DNA of 64,000 nucleotides, from positions 41,734,426 through 41,798,425 of the forward strand of contig CP154955.1 of assembly GCA_039621445.1 (NCBI GenBank), in the 5' to 3' direction. A program made the translations under genes and the position numbers. Source of the stretch: Euglena gracilis. Lineage: Eukaryota > Euglenida > Euglenophyceae > Euglenales. The notes beneath the pieces are model-generated. The model saw only the letters and a program-made list of their open reading frames with translations. It searched no databases and was not told the DNA's origin. Shown here in pieces: positions 24,038 through 36,559 of the stretch. Position 1 is the stretch's first letter. Every line of letters starts with the position of its first letter.

Positions 24038-24240
24038 TGGGGTACCATGTGACCAGCCCGGCGACAGCACCTTCTCCGACATTACTTGGGCCAAGGCATC
24101 TGAAAAATTTCAGGCTACCATCTCGTGCCTCCAACAACTGCCGGACCCCCAATTGCAACACTGTTTGCTGCGCAACTGTCTGGACGGCTGTCGCGTGACA
24201 CACCTTCTGCGTCAAACCAATATCTGCTCCGGTACACAGA

Positions 24241-25556
24241 GTGGGGGTGTTCCCCCCGCGTCCCCCCTCGTCCCCCCACTCGCATCCCCGCGTCCCGATT
24301 TTTTGTTGGGCACACTTTTTGGTCGACCAAAGGAAAATTACATACAATTTTGGGTGATACCAAAGAAAACGCGTGGGGGCAGTTGGGCCACAGTTCCCCC
24401 CCGCGTCCCCCCCGCGTCCCCCCCCCCCCCGCGTCCCCCCCCCCTCCCGAACCATCCCCAGTGTGCAAATCATCTCAGATTCCATCCGGCATGCGGTCTG
24501 TGAAATTGTGGTGCTGGGTTCCCGACGCCCAGCCAGATACCGGCCAGACCTCCTCCTCCTCTTTTTTTTCAACAGCCACCAGCCAGACCTCCTCCTCCTC
24601 TTTTCTCCCAGCCACCAGCGACGGCTGGCCGTGGCTGGCGGCGGCTGGGGCTTCTCCTCCTTTTTTAGTGCCTACTGGAGAGCGCCAAAATTAAAAGTAG
24701 GGCAAATTCACCACGGCGCCACCTCGCCGTGGTTATTACGCTCGACGGCTGCGCTCGACAGGTTTAATCGCAACATCCATGCCGGCGGATTTTTCAACGG
24801 CGAGCAGAAGGAACCGCGGGGGATAAGGGATCAGCACACAAATTTCAGCATTTTGTGCCCCAAATTGCGCATTTGCACTCAAAATTAGGAATTAGCACAC
24901 AAAATTAGGAAATTTTCTCTCAAAATTTTGGACTAGCATTCCAAATTAGGCATTTGCTCCCCAAAGTCAGCTTAACAACATGACCTAGCTTCCATCACGC
25001 CATCGGCCAACCGTTGGCCAGCCGTGTGTTCCCCCTAAGAGAGAGTCACTACCAGACTCCTGAGTGGGAAGTGCTGGAGGACGCAGCCTGGATGGTTTCT
25101 TGGGCACAGTCTTCTAACTCATTCCCAAACTTGGATGAGGAGTGCTTTGTTGGAATAGGTTTTGAAGAAGGGGATGGGTGTAAATGATTTTTGGATACTT
25201 TGAGTAGTTTCGCCAAGTCTGCACAGTCTGCACAGACAACCACACAACTCAAAATTAGTCCAGTGAAAAACTTTTGTTGTTCGGCGGTTGGGAATATGTA
25301 CCACGCGTGGGTGGCGCAACGGTGGTGGGGCGAACCGAGTCCACCGACCAGTGGCACAGCCTACTGGATTTGAGTGTTCAGGAGCAAGGCTATATACAAA
25401 GCGGGAGTGAGGTGAGGTAAGGGCAAGGGCAAAGCCCAAGCGAAGGGAGATGAGGGTGGTGGGAGGAGTGTAAGGTGTTTGGTGTGCATGTGCCGGGCAC
25501 CCCGGGGCTTTGGTACCGGGTGGTGGTGTGGCTGTTGTGGCGGGGGCATAGTCACC
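24241..25556. other. No gene recognised
   Basis: At 24240-24460, C runs with repeated GCGTCCCCCC (an insertion into RT2). At 24535-24670, CCAGACCTCCTCCTCCTCTT occurs twice with CAGCCACCAGC; a related block in the other orientation lies at 31615-31800. The part at 25360-25556 is the 3' flank of RT3. Confidence 0.45.
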
Positions 25557-25779
25557 TTACGAGTTCAGGATCATGCGGTCCGTGGCTCTTTCGGCCAACC
25601 GCAACTGCCGTGCTACAGCACGAGCCAGCGTGATGGCCAAGTTTTCAGTCAGTTCTTGAAACTTTTGTTGTTTGGCTGTTCCAGAGTAAGAGTTGGTTGC
25701 GAGGCGTAGGACATCACGGAGGAGTTTGGAGGCTGCTGGCCCCGTGCACCCCCATGGGTTGAAGGCCGCCCCAATGTAC

Positions 25780-26943
25780 AGTGGCAAACGGTAGACTGGG
25801 GGGGGGGGTCCTGGGTGGTCGGCCGACTAGTCGGCCGACCACCCAATTGGTCGGCCGACTAGGCCTGGTCGGCAGCTAGTCGGCGAGACGGGGGGGGGGG
25901 GGTCCTGGGTGGTCGGCCGACTAGTCGGCCGACCACCCACTCTAATGTAGTTACGGGCCAGTTTCGCCGACTTTTAAGCCCCCCCCCCCCTGAGAAAAAA
26001 AATTGTCCAAATCACCCCAAAACCAGTCAAAACCCACCCAAATGGCTCCAAAACCCCCCAATCGGGGGTGAATATGCAAAAAAATTGGGGGAAAATGTCC
26101 ATTTTGGCCACTTTTGGCAAAAGAACACCTCTATCCGTTGTATATAAGTCAATATAAGTCAAATTTTGCACAAAAGGACTTAGCCCTCCAAGTATATTGC
26201 CAACATAGAAGGGATTTTGTTATTTGAGGGGGGGGGTGCGGGGGGGGGCGGAGCCCCCCCCGCCTATGCCAAAGTGAGCCACAAAAACGACTTAGCCCCG
26301 GAGTATGTTGCCAACATAGAATGGATTTTGTTATTTGAGGGGGGGGGGTGGCGGGGGGGGCGGAGCCCCCCCCGCCTATGCCAAAGTGAGCCACAAAAGT
26401 GACTTAGCCCCCGAGTATGTTGCCAACATAGAAGGGATTTTGTTATCTGGGCTCGGGTGGGGGTGGAGGGGGGAGTTTTCAGCCTGTCCTGATGCAGAAT
26501 GCTTGCATTTCTAAAGGATTTTCATGTAATCCCTGTTTCGTCATTGGTTTTTTACCCCTCCGGACCCCATCAAGGGCCCACCGACCCCCCACCGACCAAA
26601 AATTTCCATCTGAGGGTGTTCCTGTTGGTGTAAGGCACTTATTTGGCCCCATCCGGACCATTTCCGGGTGGTTTGGACCCGCCACAGACCATTTTTATGC
26701 CCACCGACTAGCCACCGACTAGTTTGCATACAATTTTCTTCATAAAAAGTCGGCGAGACTGGCCCGTAACTACATTAGAGTGGGTGGTCGGCCGACTAGT
26801 CCGCCGACCACCCAGGACCCCCCCCCCCCCCCCCCTGTCGCCGACTAGCTGCCGACCAGTCCTAGTCGGCCGACCAATTGGGTGGTCGGCCGACTAGTCG
26901 GCCGACCACCCAGGACCCCCCCCCCCCAGTCTACCGCCTAGGA
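25780..26943. mobile_element. Foldback element in RT3, 11-bp target duplication
   Basis: 1164 bp flanked by CCCCAATGTAC (25769-25779 and 26944-26954). Arms of about 190 bp are inverted copies and are themselves built of palindromes (GGTCGGCCGACTAGTCGGCC) with G/C runs. The two arms share CACTCTAATGTAGTTACGGG. The centre holds 2.5 tandem units of about 112 bp (26165-26455) with GCCAACATAGAAGGGATTTT. No transposase. Confidence 0.85.
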
Positions 26944-27360
26944 CCCCAATGTACTCCCATTGGTGGCGTGCGCACCGATCTTCAGCCTGGGATCGTTTGT
27001 GCATTTCAGCATCCGGTAGAGTATGCTGAACTCGGGTCAAATTCAGAAGCCATCGTGAAGGAGCCAGCGGGTGTTCGATGGTGACATCCAAAGCAAGGTG
27101 CTTCCCTTTGTTCCACCCCAGGAGGAGGAGATCAGCGTCACGCGTGCCAGCCTCACAGCCCTGTTCTTTGCGCAGGGTGATGCCTGAGCGTTGGCAGAGA
27201 TCAAAGATGGTGGCGCGAACGCAGTTGTGTCTTTCTGTTATGCCATTCCTTCTGCAAGCCAGGAGGTGGTCACCGAAGGGATCGACCGCCTCAGCATACA
27301 AGGGGCAGAGAAGCATATTTGTTGTTGGGATCAGGGGCAAACCGGTCCAGAAGCGCAATA

Positions 27361-29016
27361 CCGGAGGCAACCAAATCCCGCGGTACTGAAATGTCCGTTC
27401 GCACTAATTCCGCATTTGTGCCTGCTGTACTATTATGCTTGCGAACAGTGGAGGTGCCGCGTGTTAAATGAAGGGCGATCTTTAGCACTTCCAAGTATTA
27501 TCGCGCATATACAATCGCGAAACGAAAAGCCCATGAAATTAGGAGTCAGCCATCCCGTTGAACTTTGAACTTGCGCCATTGTTGTCGGAGGTCTGTCTCG
27601 AACCTGTTTTCAATGAGTCTCACTTCCCACTTTTCAGTGTTGCTATGCTGCTACTGGGAGCTCGTGGTTCAAGCCTCTTTGCCGACATGGGGAGACCATT
27701 TCACTACACCTGTGGGGTGCTTCGAAGCCACCACAGCTACTTGAGTCGACCTTTCTTATCTGAGGTCATCACAAGACGTATGCTGGCTGAGGACTGGTGT
27801 GGATCGCAGTGGTGTTAGTGTGCTGGCAGTTTCTGTTCCCCCTCAGTTCGTTGAAATGACTGAGCCGATGCTCCTGAAGAAGAAGGAAGAAGTCAAGTTT
27901 TTGGTGGTGCTGGAGATCGAAGGTTGGTGGTGGATCATTGAAGTGCTGGAAGGGTTGTTATGAAGGTTTGTTTTCTTCTCCCTGTCACTTCTCATTTTTT
28001 TCACTTTGCAGGATGCTACAGTTGGCATTTACAGCTGAACCCCAGACCTGAGCATGTCTCTTGAAACTGCTCCATGGTTAAAGCCGTTGGACTGTGTTTC
28101 TGTTTGTGCAATCACAATTTACTTTGCCATGTACATTTGCAACATTTTGAATGTGCTAACTTTGGTAATGTGCTGTGAGTTGGAAGGAATAACAGTTTTT
28201 TGTGGTTGGGTTTGTTTTCTTGTAAAAATGTGCTTTGTTCTTTTGCTGGTTTACACCCCGGAAGGAAGGCGGAAGGAAGGCGTCACATTTTTCACATTAC
28301 CTCCCCCAGATGGAGGCCATTCAGTTTTGGTCCGAGATTTATGCCTCAGGTGGAGACCATTTCTGTTCCAGAGTTTTTTTGGTTCACAGGTGGGGCCATT
28401 TTTGGTGGGCCTGTCTTGCACCCCTGGTCCATTTTTGTACCACGTGTGGTACGTTTTTGGTTGACGGGGGGTCCATTTTTTTAGCACACAGCTGTGGCCA
28501 CTTTTGGTCAATGGTTGGGGTTTGGCCTTAGGTTGCAGTTTGCAAAGAGCCTTTGCCCCCTTTAAGACGACCACCCCCTGGTCATAGGTTGCAGGCAAAT
28601 GGTCGTTAGACAAAGGGGGGACCGTGCAATTTTTTTACCGACCCGGGGGATCACTCCACTTTTTTTTGTCAGTCGCTCATTTTCAAACAGCACAGTCACC
28701 CATCGGCCATTCAGAAAAACGGCCACTTTCCAGGCACTTTGGACCATTTTCGGCAAAAAAAATTTTCCGGCGCCTATCGGCGCCGGGGACACTAAAGCCC
28801 AAAAAACCGTTCAGCCACTCTGTTTTGCACTGACTAAAGGTGGAGCCTGATTACACTGCCTCTGTGTTGCCGGTGAAGCCTTTAGCCCGCCAGCCGAAAT
28901 GGTCGGGGGGGGCGTCGCGTAGTTAATGCTGACGAAGCAGCGGACCCCGCGGTGTTCGTGCCGACGAAATTCGGTGTGACGTTAATTTAGGCTGAACGGA
29001 ATTTGGTTGCCTCCGG
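27361..29016. mobile_element. 1.66-kb TIR element in RT3 with TA duplication
   Basis: Ends CCGGAGGCAACCAAAT and ATTTGGTTGCCTCCGG are inverted copies; TA lies on both sides (27359-27360, 29017-29018). Removal rejoins EYRPL to LRFWTG of the RT3 frame. Open frames inside (for example 28054-28464, hydrophobic) match nothing I know. TA target sites suggest a Tc1/mariner-like mover, but no DDE motif was found. Confidence 0.8.
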
Positions 29017-29055
29017 TAGCGGTCTGTATTCATCCGGTGCTAGGACAGTGTTCAT

Positions 29056-30757
29056 AGGTGTAGAAGTGGGGGGTCGGGGGGGGGGGGGGGGGGGCCGCCC
29101 CCCCGAGATTTTGGAAAGAAAGAATTTTTTGAAAATTGTGTTATTTTCTCACCACATTCTTTGTGCTTTTTAAATTTATCACATTAAAAACTCAACTTTC
29201 ATTGAACCTTTTGGTGCTATTGCTGTTGGAGGTCGCTACCGTCTCGGCGTCCTTTGGGCGGCCAAACAAATCTTCCTTTTTTTCAATTTGGGGGTGTTGT
29301 TTGTGAGTATCTCGCTACCGTCTCGTCGCCCTTCGGGCGGCATCAGGAAACATGCATCTTGACTTGGCCTCTAAATTCAAAATTTTAAACAGCACCGTCC
29401 ATGCATCACCGTCCAGCCGCCCTACGGGCAGCAATGCGTTTTTTTTGTTCCATGCAAAATAGCTCGGATGGGGCGGGTTTTGGGAGGGAACTCTCATTAC
29501 CGTCTCTTTTTCCGCATTTTGCACTCTTTTTGAAATCCTGAAATCCCAAAACACAAAAGGCATCACCGTCTCTTGCCGCCCGTTAGGCGCAGGCTTCTGC
29601 TTAAGGGATTGCAGTACCCCCCCCCCCCAAGGGGGGCTGGACTGCAGCTAGTCCAAATTTGGCTGGTGGGAAAAATTTTTCTAGTGACCGGCACGAAGCA
29701 CCGGAAATTTTTTGGGACCCCCAAAAATGCCCGTTTTTGGCCATTTTTGGGAATTTTTGGAACAAAATCAGCTAAGAACCTATTAAAAACCTCATTTCCA
29801 CCTCGGCGCGCAGCGCGGAGGAAAATTATTTTTTTTTCGCCGCCCGAAGGGCGGCAAGACAGTGGCGCTTTTTGAAAGATGGCATTGAATGTGACAAAAA
29901 TGTGGCAATTTTTGACATCATGGCCAGGGGGGGGGGAAATGCGTTTCGCATTTTTCGCATTTTTTCATTTTTTTTTCAGCGCATTTTTTTACTTTTTGGC
30001 ACATTTTTTCGTGATTTTCCAAAATTTTCGCATTTTTTGACCATTTTTGCAATTTTTTGCAAAAATTTGAAATTTTCGATTTTTTTTTGAAATTTACATT
30101 TTCCTCATTATTCTACATAATTTCTTCAAATTTGGTGCCATTTTTGCATGTTTTTGGGTAATTTTTGCATTTTCGTGATTTTTGCGCATTTTTCTCGGAT
30201 TTTGCACATTTTTGTGCATTTTTTCCAAAAATGCAAATTTTTTGCGCATTTTTTTGCGCATTTTTGCGCATTTTTTCCGAGGCCGGGCGAGCGCATTCCC
30301 CCCCCCCTGCATGGCACAATCCATCACAATTTCGACTTTCAAGCCGCCCAACCAGGCTTCTGCTCAAGGACCCGGGGGGGGGGTACTGGCTAGCCAATCG
30401 GCTAGACACTGGAAAAATGGACTGGCTGGGGGTGCGGTCCCCGTGACCCCCCCCGTGACCCCCCCCCCCCCCGTGACCCCCCCGTGACCCGCAAATGAGG
30501 GGTGCGATTTGTCCAATCGATGGGCAGCGATTTGTGCCTTCCATGTTCTCACCGAGTCCACCCACAAGGTCCCCGAAACTGCCATTTGCCCCCCGTGACC
30601 CCCCCCCGTGACCCCCCCCGTGACCCCCCCGTGACCCGCGCCACCCCCGCTAGAACCCCCTAGCTAGCTAGGTCCCCCCAACTGGAAAACAATGGTTACA
30701 TTAGGCATTTGTCAAGGATCTCGCCCCCCCCCGAGAAAAAATTACTTCTACACCCCT
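29056..30757. mobile_element. 1.7-kb TIR element in RT3 with 12-bp target duplication
   Basis: Flanked by GACAGTGTTCAT (29044-29055) and GACAGTGTTCAC (30758-30769). Ends AGGTGTAGAAGT and ACTTCTACACCCCT are inverted. Inside: GCCGCCCnnnGGGCGGC-type stems with CCGTCTC phrases (29230-29600), a CGCATTTTT-rich block (29925-30310) and repeated CCCCCGTGAC (30435-30645). No coding sequence recognised. Confidence 0.75.
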
Positions 30758-30769
30758 GACAGTGTTCAC

Positions 30770-31166
30770 CAGGGCTGGATAGAGGTAGAGGTAGAGGTCA
30801 AAGTCCTCTACCTCTATCTAACCCACCTCTACCTCTACCTCTACCTCTATGTCACCTCTATGTCCATAAAATGTCATAAAGTGGCACCAACAAGGGCCAC
30901 AAAAGGCTCCAAATGCCTCAAATTTGGCAAATTCGCATCGTATCTGGGTTAGGAATCAGAAAAAAATGGGTGGTTTCCGGATGGGTGATTTCAAAAATTG
31001 CCATAAGAGATTTGTGACAAGAATGGGCAATTTCTGTTTTTTTTCCCATAAAATTGCCTTCGATCGGCATAAATTTTCTTTGATAAGCCACTTTCCTTAA
31101 AAGTTTGACATTGAGGTGACATAACCTCTACCTCTACCTCTATCCCTCTACCTCTATCCAGCCCTG
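30770..31166. mobile_element. 397-bp foldback element with GAGGTA repeats and 7-bp target duplication
   Basis: Flanked by TGTTCAC (30763-30769, 31167-31173). Ends CAGGGCTGGATAGAGG and CTCTATCCAGCCCTG are inverted and run into CTACCT repeats. It landed in the right-hand target duplication of the 1.7-kb element, so it is the younger of the two. Confidence 0.85.
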
Positions 31167-31605
31167 TGTTCACGGACCTGGACGGTAGGACGGTCATCCA
31201 ATTCTGAAGGAAGGCAGAGGACTGACAACGAAGTCTGGTGATGTCCCGAAGAGGTGCTCCCTCCTCCAAGGTTGCCACGCGAACGACGTGGAAACGTTCG
31301 GCCCACCACGATTGAGTGGAATGATCTGGGGTGGAACAGACCAAGGAGGAAGGGTTGGCGATCCAGGAGGCCAGGGGTTCGCTGTGCGGGCCCAAAGTAT
31401 CACGGGCCAATTTGGCAACGGAGCGGGTTCATGCGCCAGAGTGGAGGAATATTGAAGCCGGGTGCCCGTTGGGAAAAACCCACGCAGGCAGCCAGACGGG
31501 CAACTGGTCTTTCCAGCTGGGGGTCTGTGATACCCCATCCCGTCTTGTTGTAGGGCAAGGTGATTTGGTTCCAATGCAAGGCAGACAAGGGTGCCCCCAC
31601 AGGAG

Positions 31606-31943
31606 CTGGGGTATCTGGCTAGCCGCAGCTAGCCACGGCTGGCTGGCTGGCAAAAAAAAAGGAGGAGGTCTGACCAGCCATGGCCAGCCACGGCTGGCTG
31701 GGGGGATTTAGAGGAGGAGGAGGAGGTCTGGCTGGATTCAGTTTTGAGGATCTGAAAGAGGAGGAGGAGGTCTGGCTGGCCGCGATGGGATTTTTTTTTA
31801 AAAAATTGATTCCCCCATACAAAAAAATGCATTCCTAATCCTTCTCCTTCAGTGTCGCAATGTCGGAAGCGGTGTGGGATAATTATGATGAAAGTACAGG
31901 GTGCTGAAATGAAGTGGAAATACAGGAGGAACCTATTGGAACT
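31606..31943. repeat. Repeat with GGAGGAGGTCTGGCTGG motifs
   Basis: At 31615-31800 GGAGGAGGTCTG with GGCTGGCTGG recurs three times; the reverse orientation is seen at 24535-24670. It cuts off the upstream side of RT3. No gene seen. Confidence 0.45.
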
Positions 31944-32152
31944 TAACGTGACCCCCCCCCTATATGTCACCCACCCCTAATTGTCGCCCCCCCCCCTGGG
32001 GGGCGACAATTAGGGGGGGGTTACCCATGGACCCATGGACGGGTAGGGTAATTTCAGTAACCCCACCCCTAATTGTCACCCCCCCTAATTGTCGCCGGGG
32101 GGGGGTCAAAACGCTCCCGGGGGGGTGCCATTTAGGGGGGGGGGTCACGTTA
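31944..32152. repeat. Foldback element with AACGTGAC ends (copy 1)
   Basis: About 209 bp, starting AACGTGACCCCCCCC and ending GGGGTCACGTTA. Inner blocks include GCGACAATTAGGGG and its inverse. The same element, mostly in inverse order, lies at 46585-46793. Confidence 0.75.
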
Positions 32153-32159
32153 TTGCGTT

Positions 32160-32300
32160 GTGTGCAAAACTGGCCATGACCTGTGGCCCAAAGCCGGCCA
32201 CGGCCTGTCAAAACTGGCCACGGCCTGCCAAAACTGGCCACGACCTTTGGCCCAAAACTGGCCACCACATCTGGCCCAAAAATGGCCACAAGATGTGAAT
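32160..32300. repeat. Minisatellite, about 30-bp units of AACTGGCCACGGCCTG
   Basis: Five imperfect units of AACTGGCCACGACCTGTGGC type. No coding role evident. Confidence 0.7.
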
Positions 32301-33887
32301 CAAACCAGGAATGGAATCGTCATTTTGACCACTGTGTCGTCATTTTGGAAGAGGGGGATCGTCACTGACAACCACCCCGGTCAAACGGAGGTTCTGCGTC
32401 AAACGAAAAAACTGTGTCATACGTACCCGTACGTGTGACAGCCGAAAGTCAGGGTGGGACGGAGTGGTGGCCTATGCGGAATAGAATGCACGCAGGATGG
32501 GAGGCGACATGAGGGTTGCCCGAAAAACCTTTTGCAGACGGAACTGAATGAAATAGAGTGTAATTTTGGCCCCCCGCCCAAAAAAAGAAACCCTTGACAC
32601 GAAAACTGGTGTCCACCTGTGGCACCAAAACTGGTTCCCTCCTGTGCCACTAAAAGTGTTCCCCAAACTTCCCAAGATTTTTGACCCAAGATGTGGGGGG
32701 GTCTCAAAAGAACCAGAACGCCAGACAAACAAAGCCTTTTTCAAAACCCTTTTTGGCAAAAAAAACAAGTGAAACAACCAAAGCAAAGGCGAAACGTTGC
32801 AAGACAGCATACAATTTACAGCAACAGGGTCCTGTGTTTTTTCGCAAAACACCACAGGACCCTGACATCTTCACTTCATTACTCTTCTTCTCTTCTTGGT
32901 TCATCTTCTTTTTCTGAACATTTCAACCTGTGAGCACAGATGACAAATGAAAGACAACCAGGCCACATGCAATGTGGCACCACCGAAAAACATGGCTCAA
33001 TGGTGGTTGGGGGTTCAATTTACAGAATTACAATTTGAAGGCAAAGGAAAGCTAATTCGAAAGAAAGAAAACACAGATTGCAAGGCCAAAATGTCACCAA
33101 AACACCAGGCCAAAGACACAGAGCTGCAGCTAGTGCTCTGTGAAATGGCAGCAAAAGTTCCAAAACTGTAAAACACGACCAGAAAACGCACTGCAGAAGA
33201 CATGCTACACAAGAGGGTGGGACTCAAAATTGTCACTCAGGGGACCAAATTTTGGAAAAAAAATGCCACATTTTTGAAAGTGGTCCAGATGCACTAGAAA
33301 AGACCAGTACAATCATTGTTCAAAAGACACCTTCAGATGGGCATACCTGCTTCAAACTTCAAAAAATCTTGCATCAGTGAATTCCTGGTCCTCCAAATAG
33401 CTTGTATCTGTAATTAGAAGAAATATATGACCTATTTCCAAAACGAGAAACACCTGAAGGTAAGAAGATTACGAGCGCGAGAACCAAGACGCTCTGCGTG
33501 AATCCTAATCAGTTCATTCGTTGTACAACTTTACCGCTTGTCAGCCTTTTTTTTTTCCTTCAAAATGTCAAGCAATCTATCACACGGTAGCGTTTGTCAG
33601 GTGAATTTGCATTCCTGAATCAAACCAATGAAAAGCAAATCAGAATGAACCAGAATACCATGACATTGCAAAAAAAAAGTGAAATGCAAAAATTTGGGGC
33701 CCAAAATTTTGCATTTCACATTTTTTTTTGCAAAATTTGGGCTGTTTGTCAGATTGAAAAACTTCTCCCCCAATTTTTGGTTTCCTTGGGCAAGAACATT
33801 TGTTGAACAGCAAATAAAGAAGGCAAGAAACAAAAATCAGCCAGCATCTAAGGATAAAATGTCTGTGAAATCTGTCTTCAGACTTGA
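32301..33887. other. No gene recognised
   Basis: AT-rich with short frames only; the plus-strand frame 32947-33171 is Lys-rich without a motif. A hairpin-like stretch occurs at about 33680-33720 (TGCAAAATTTTGGGCC palindromic core). Confidence 0.4.
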
Positions 33888-36559
33888 GGGGGAGCACACG
33901 GCTGGCCGACGGCTGGCCGACGGCGTGACGGAAGCCGGGTCAGGTTGTCTATCTCATATGGGTAGCAAATGCCTAATTTGGCGTGCCAATTCCAAATTTT
34001 GAGAGGCAAATTCCTTATTTTGAGGAGGAAATTCCTAATTTTATGTGTAAATTCCTAATTTTGAGTGGCAAATGCCTAATTTTGGGTGTAAAATCCCATT
34101 TTCATGTGGAAAATGCACAATTTTGGCTGGGATGTGTGGCAAATGTATATTTCGGGGTGAAAATTGCTTAATTTCAGCACCTACAGGGGAGCGTTTAAAA
34201 GTGTTTGATACTAAATTCGGTTTGGTATTTAACTCGTCGGGTTTAAATCCGTTTTAATCCCGACGAGGATCCCTCGGCCGGATTTAAACCACCGAGGTTA
34301 AGCATTACGCATTTAAGAATCATGAGGAAATTCCTAACCCAGAACCTTTCTGTGGATGGTGTGTTGAGAAACAATGTCCTGTTTCCCTTGTTTTTCCTTT
34401 CCTCCCTTCCAGAGAGGCTGTCCCTGGCGACAACGTTGGCTTCAACGTGAAGAACATGTCTGTCAAGGATATTCGCTGTTGTCATGTGCTCGAACGCCAA
34501 GAAAGATCCCGCCAAGAAAGAGGGTTAGTATCACCACATGCTGTCCACTCAGGCCTTTGCTCTGAACAAATCCACACTCGATCGAGCAGAGGCCTGCCTG
34601 CAACATGGTGACAGGCCCTTGGTGGGGCTACTTTTTAAGCTACTAGCCCCTGGTGGGATCCCAAGTTTCAGGGGGAGCACGTCGTCGGCCAGCCATCGGC
34701 CAGCCGTGTGACTCACAGGAAAATGTCCCGAGCCACAGCCACAGCCTTGCAATGCAGAAACAATTTTACCGCCAAACTCCCTTCAAGGTCATGTTCATCG
34801 TTGGTGGAGGCTGCATTTTTGCGCCATTTGAAGTCATTTTTGTCAATTTTTGTCAATTTTGCCAATTTTGGACTTCTTTGACCAATTTTGACCATTTCAG
34901 CCTTTTTTCTGGGTCATTCTATAGTCATTGTGAAGGGTTATTTGCTACATATAATTGAATGACTAAAAATGCTTAGCCGATGTCCCATTGGCAAAATTTA
35001 CCCAATAATAGACAAAAGAAGGCTCAAATTTTGTGTGAAATGGTTTCAAGTGACTCAAAACTATAGCCCCTCTTGTAGAATTCAAAAGATAATTCAAAAC
35101 AAACATCCGATATTAAGATTTGGCACCCAACATGAAGCATTTGCACACCAAATTTAGGCATTACAGGGGAGCGTTTAAAAGCGCAAGGTACTGAATAAAA
35201 AGGGATTAAAAGCGTGCGGTTTAATTCCGTTTTGGGTCCAAACCTCGTCGGTTTAATTCCGTTTCTGGTGTCATGCCCAAAAAATGTCCATTGTCTCATC
35301 CGGAAAAAATTTTCCGTCTCATTTTGCTTTTCAGGTGGTAGATTATTCCGTCGGATGAGGGAGGCACCGCCGAAGGCGCACGTCGAACGGTACAGACATC
35401 GCCGACTTAGAGAATATTTTTCTGCATTTCTTTTCAGAATCATTGAATTTTTTTCAAACTGTGTGGTGAGAAAATTTTTTGACCCCATGAACACCGAAAG
35501 CAACAAAATACTCGTGGAAGCAACTGCAGTTCGCTGAGTCGTTTAATCTCCTTCAACTTCAGCTTCAACTTTGCCCAATAACCAAAGACCCTGGGTGATT
35601 AATGCCAAAACATTTGCAAATGGAAAGACTTCAACCACTTCCAGGGTTTGACAGCATCACAGCTGGGGCGTTGGTCTGAGAACGGGCAAAAAAAAATGCA
35701 ACTCTCTGGGGGGTGCCCCCAAAAAACGGAGTTCAGGGGGGGGGCAATTTTTTTTCTTCGGGGGCCAAAAAAGTGACATTTGGGGGGATGGCAGTCCGAG
35801 ACTGGAACAGTAATTGCTGTCAGTGGGGGGGGGGCTGAAGGAGATTTTCAGTTTACAGGAACTCATGTAGCGGGGGGGGGGGGAACGGACTTTCTGGGGG
35901 GTACTGAAACACGAACAAGGCTCTACGGGCCAAGTCAAACCCTGGGCCTCAGGATCTCCAGAAGCTGATTGTTGCCCACGCATGGCCACAGTCAATCTTC
36001 GTCTCGATGTCTTCGTCTTAAAGATCTTGCCAGTGGACTTCTGCCGGCAATGTGGCAGTCCAGCACGGGCACGGGGGCACCGTTGTCAATCTGACCAGGG
36101 TGGTTCAGAATGATTACCTGAAGAAACGTGAATGGAAAAGGAACAAAACGCCGATTTGTCCATCTCGCACACAGAATGGCACCAACCAGAAACATTTTTG
36201 AAGCCAGACAAGGGGGCCCGAGGGTTGAAAATTTTTTGGCACTTCTCCAAAACCCTGGTCAAGGGACACACACCCTAACCCCCCCATGAAAGCCCTGAAA
36301 CCAACCTTGTGACAGCAGATTATGAAAACACTCTGCCAACTTAAGTCCTGCTGAGCGTTTGAAGAGAGGCTTACCTGCGCAATACCCCATTCGATCGGCT
36401 AAACATTATTCGTTCGGGACCCCTGAACAGGATTAATCGTTCATGCCCAAAAAGAATAGTCGTGAACGAATTTGCTTCCTTCAAAACTGGATTGGTGCAC
36501 AACTTTTAGGGGTAATTCTGGGGGCACAGAAGCCAAATTCCATGCAAAAATATGGCTGC

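Larger units (their letters stand above)
23300..24240 (+). pseudogene. RT2: 5'-truncated, interrupted copy of the same retrotransposon
   Basis: Starts just before the RT catalytic motif (WYMDDGTVIG) and continues after the 441-bp element at 23357-23797 as GHSVDVLSF, then LRLNPSKCALWGPG, which aligns with the same part of RT1 (LAVNLAKCNLWGP). Past the palindrome at 23977-24037 the frame changes; the later part reads STFSDITWAKASEKFQ and CLQQLPDPQLQHCLLRNC, matching RT1. Coding homology fades at about 24240, with a possible remnant near 24470-24530 beyond a G/C-run insertion. It lacks the N-terminal RT motifs and the endonuclease, so it is dead as an element. Confidence 0.8.
25557..31605 (-). 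pseudogene. RT3: retrotransposon copy broken by four inserted elements
   Basis: Minus-strand copy of the C-terminal half of the RT1 family. In order: LHWNQITLPYNKTGWGITDP (about 31590), a frameshift near 31440, STQSWWAERFHVVRVATLEE (about 31300), MTVLPSRSVNT (about 31180), APDEYRPL (about 29025), LRFWTGLPLIP (about 27350), the zinc motif (CPLYAEAVDPFGDHLLAC, second Cys replaced by Tyr), endonuclease motif LALDVTI, WEYIG, and AAFNPWGCTG to the stop at 25557. Removing four elements with one copy of each target duplication joins these blocks into one frame: 25780-26943, 27361-29016, 29056-30757 and 30770-31166. The changed zinc ligand and frameshift indicate an old, inactive copy. Confidence 0.85.

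Noticed and set aside
25780-26943. Reading the 1164-bp element in RT3 as a GC-AG or GT-AG intron
   Set aside because: No AG lies near its downstream edge on the gene strand; removal by its 11-bp duplication is the only frame-restoring option seen.
30165-30487. CRISPR-like repeats in the CGCATTTTT block and in the 163-bp array
   Set aside because: Units are contiguous or irregular without unique spacers, and the DNA is eukaryotic.
30770-31166. Reading the GAGGTA foldback in RT3 as a frame-keeping GC-AG intron
   Set aside because: GC and AG are present at its ends, but splicing there would leave 16 extra bases and shift the frame. The host copy is already a pseudogene.
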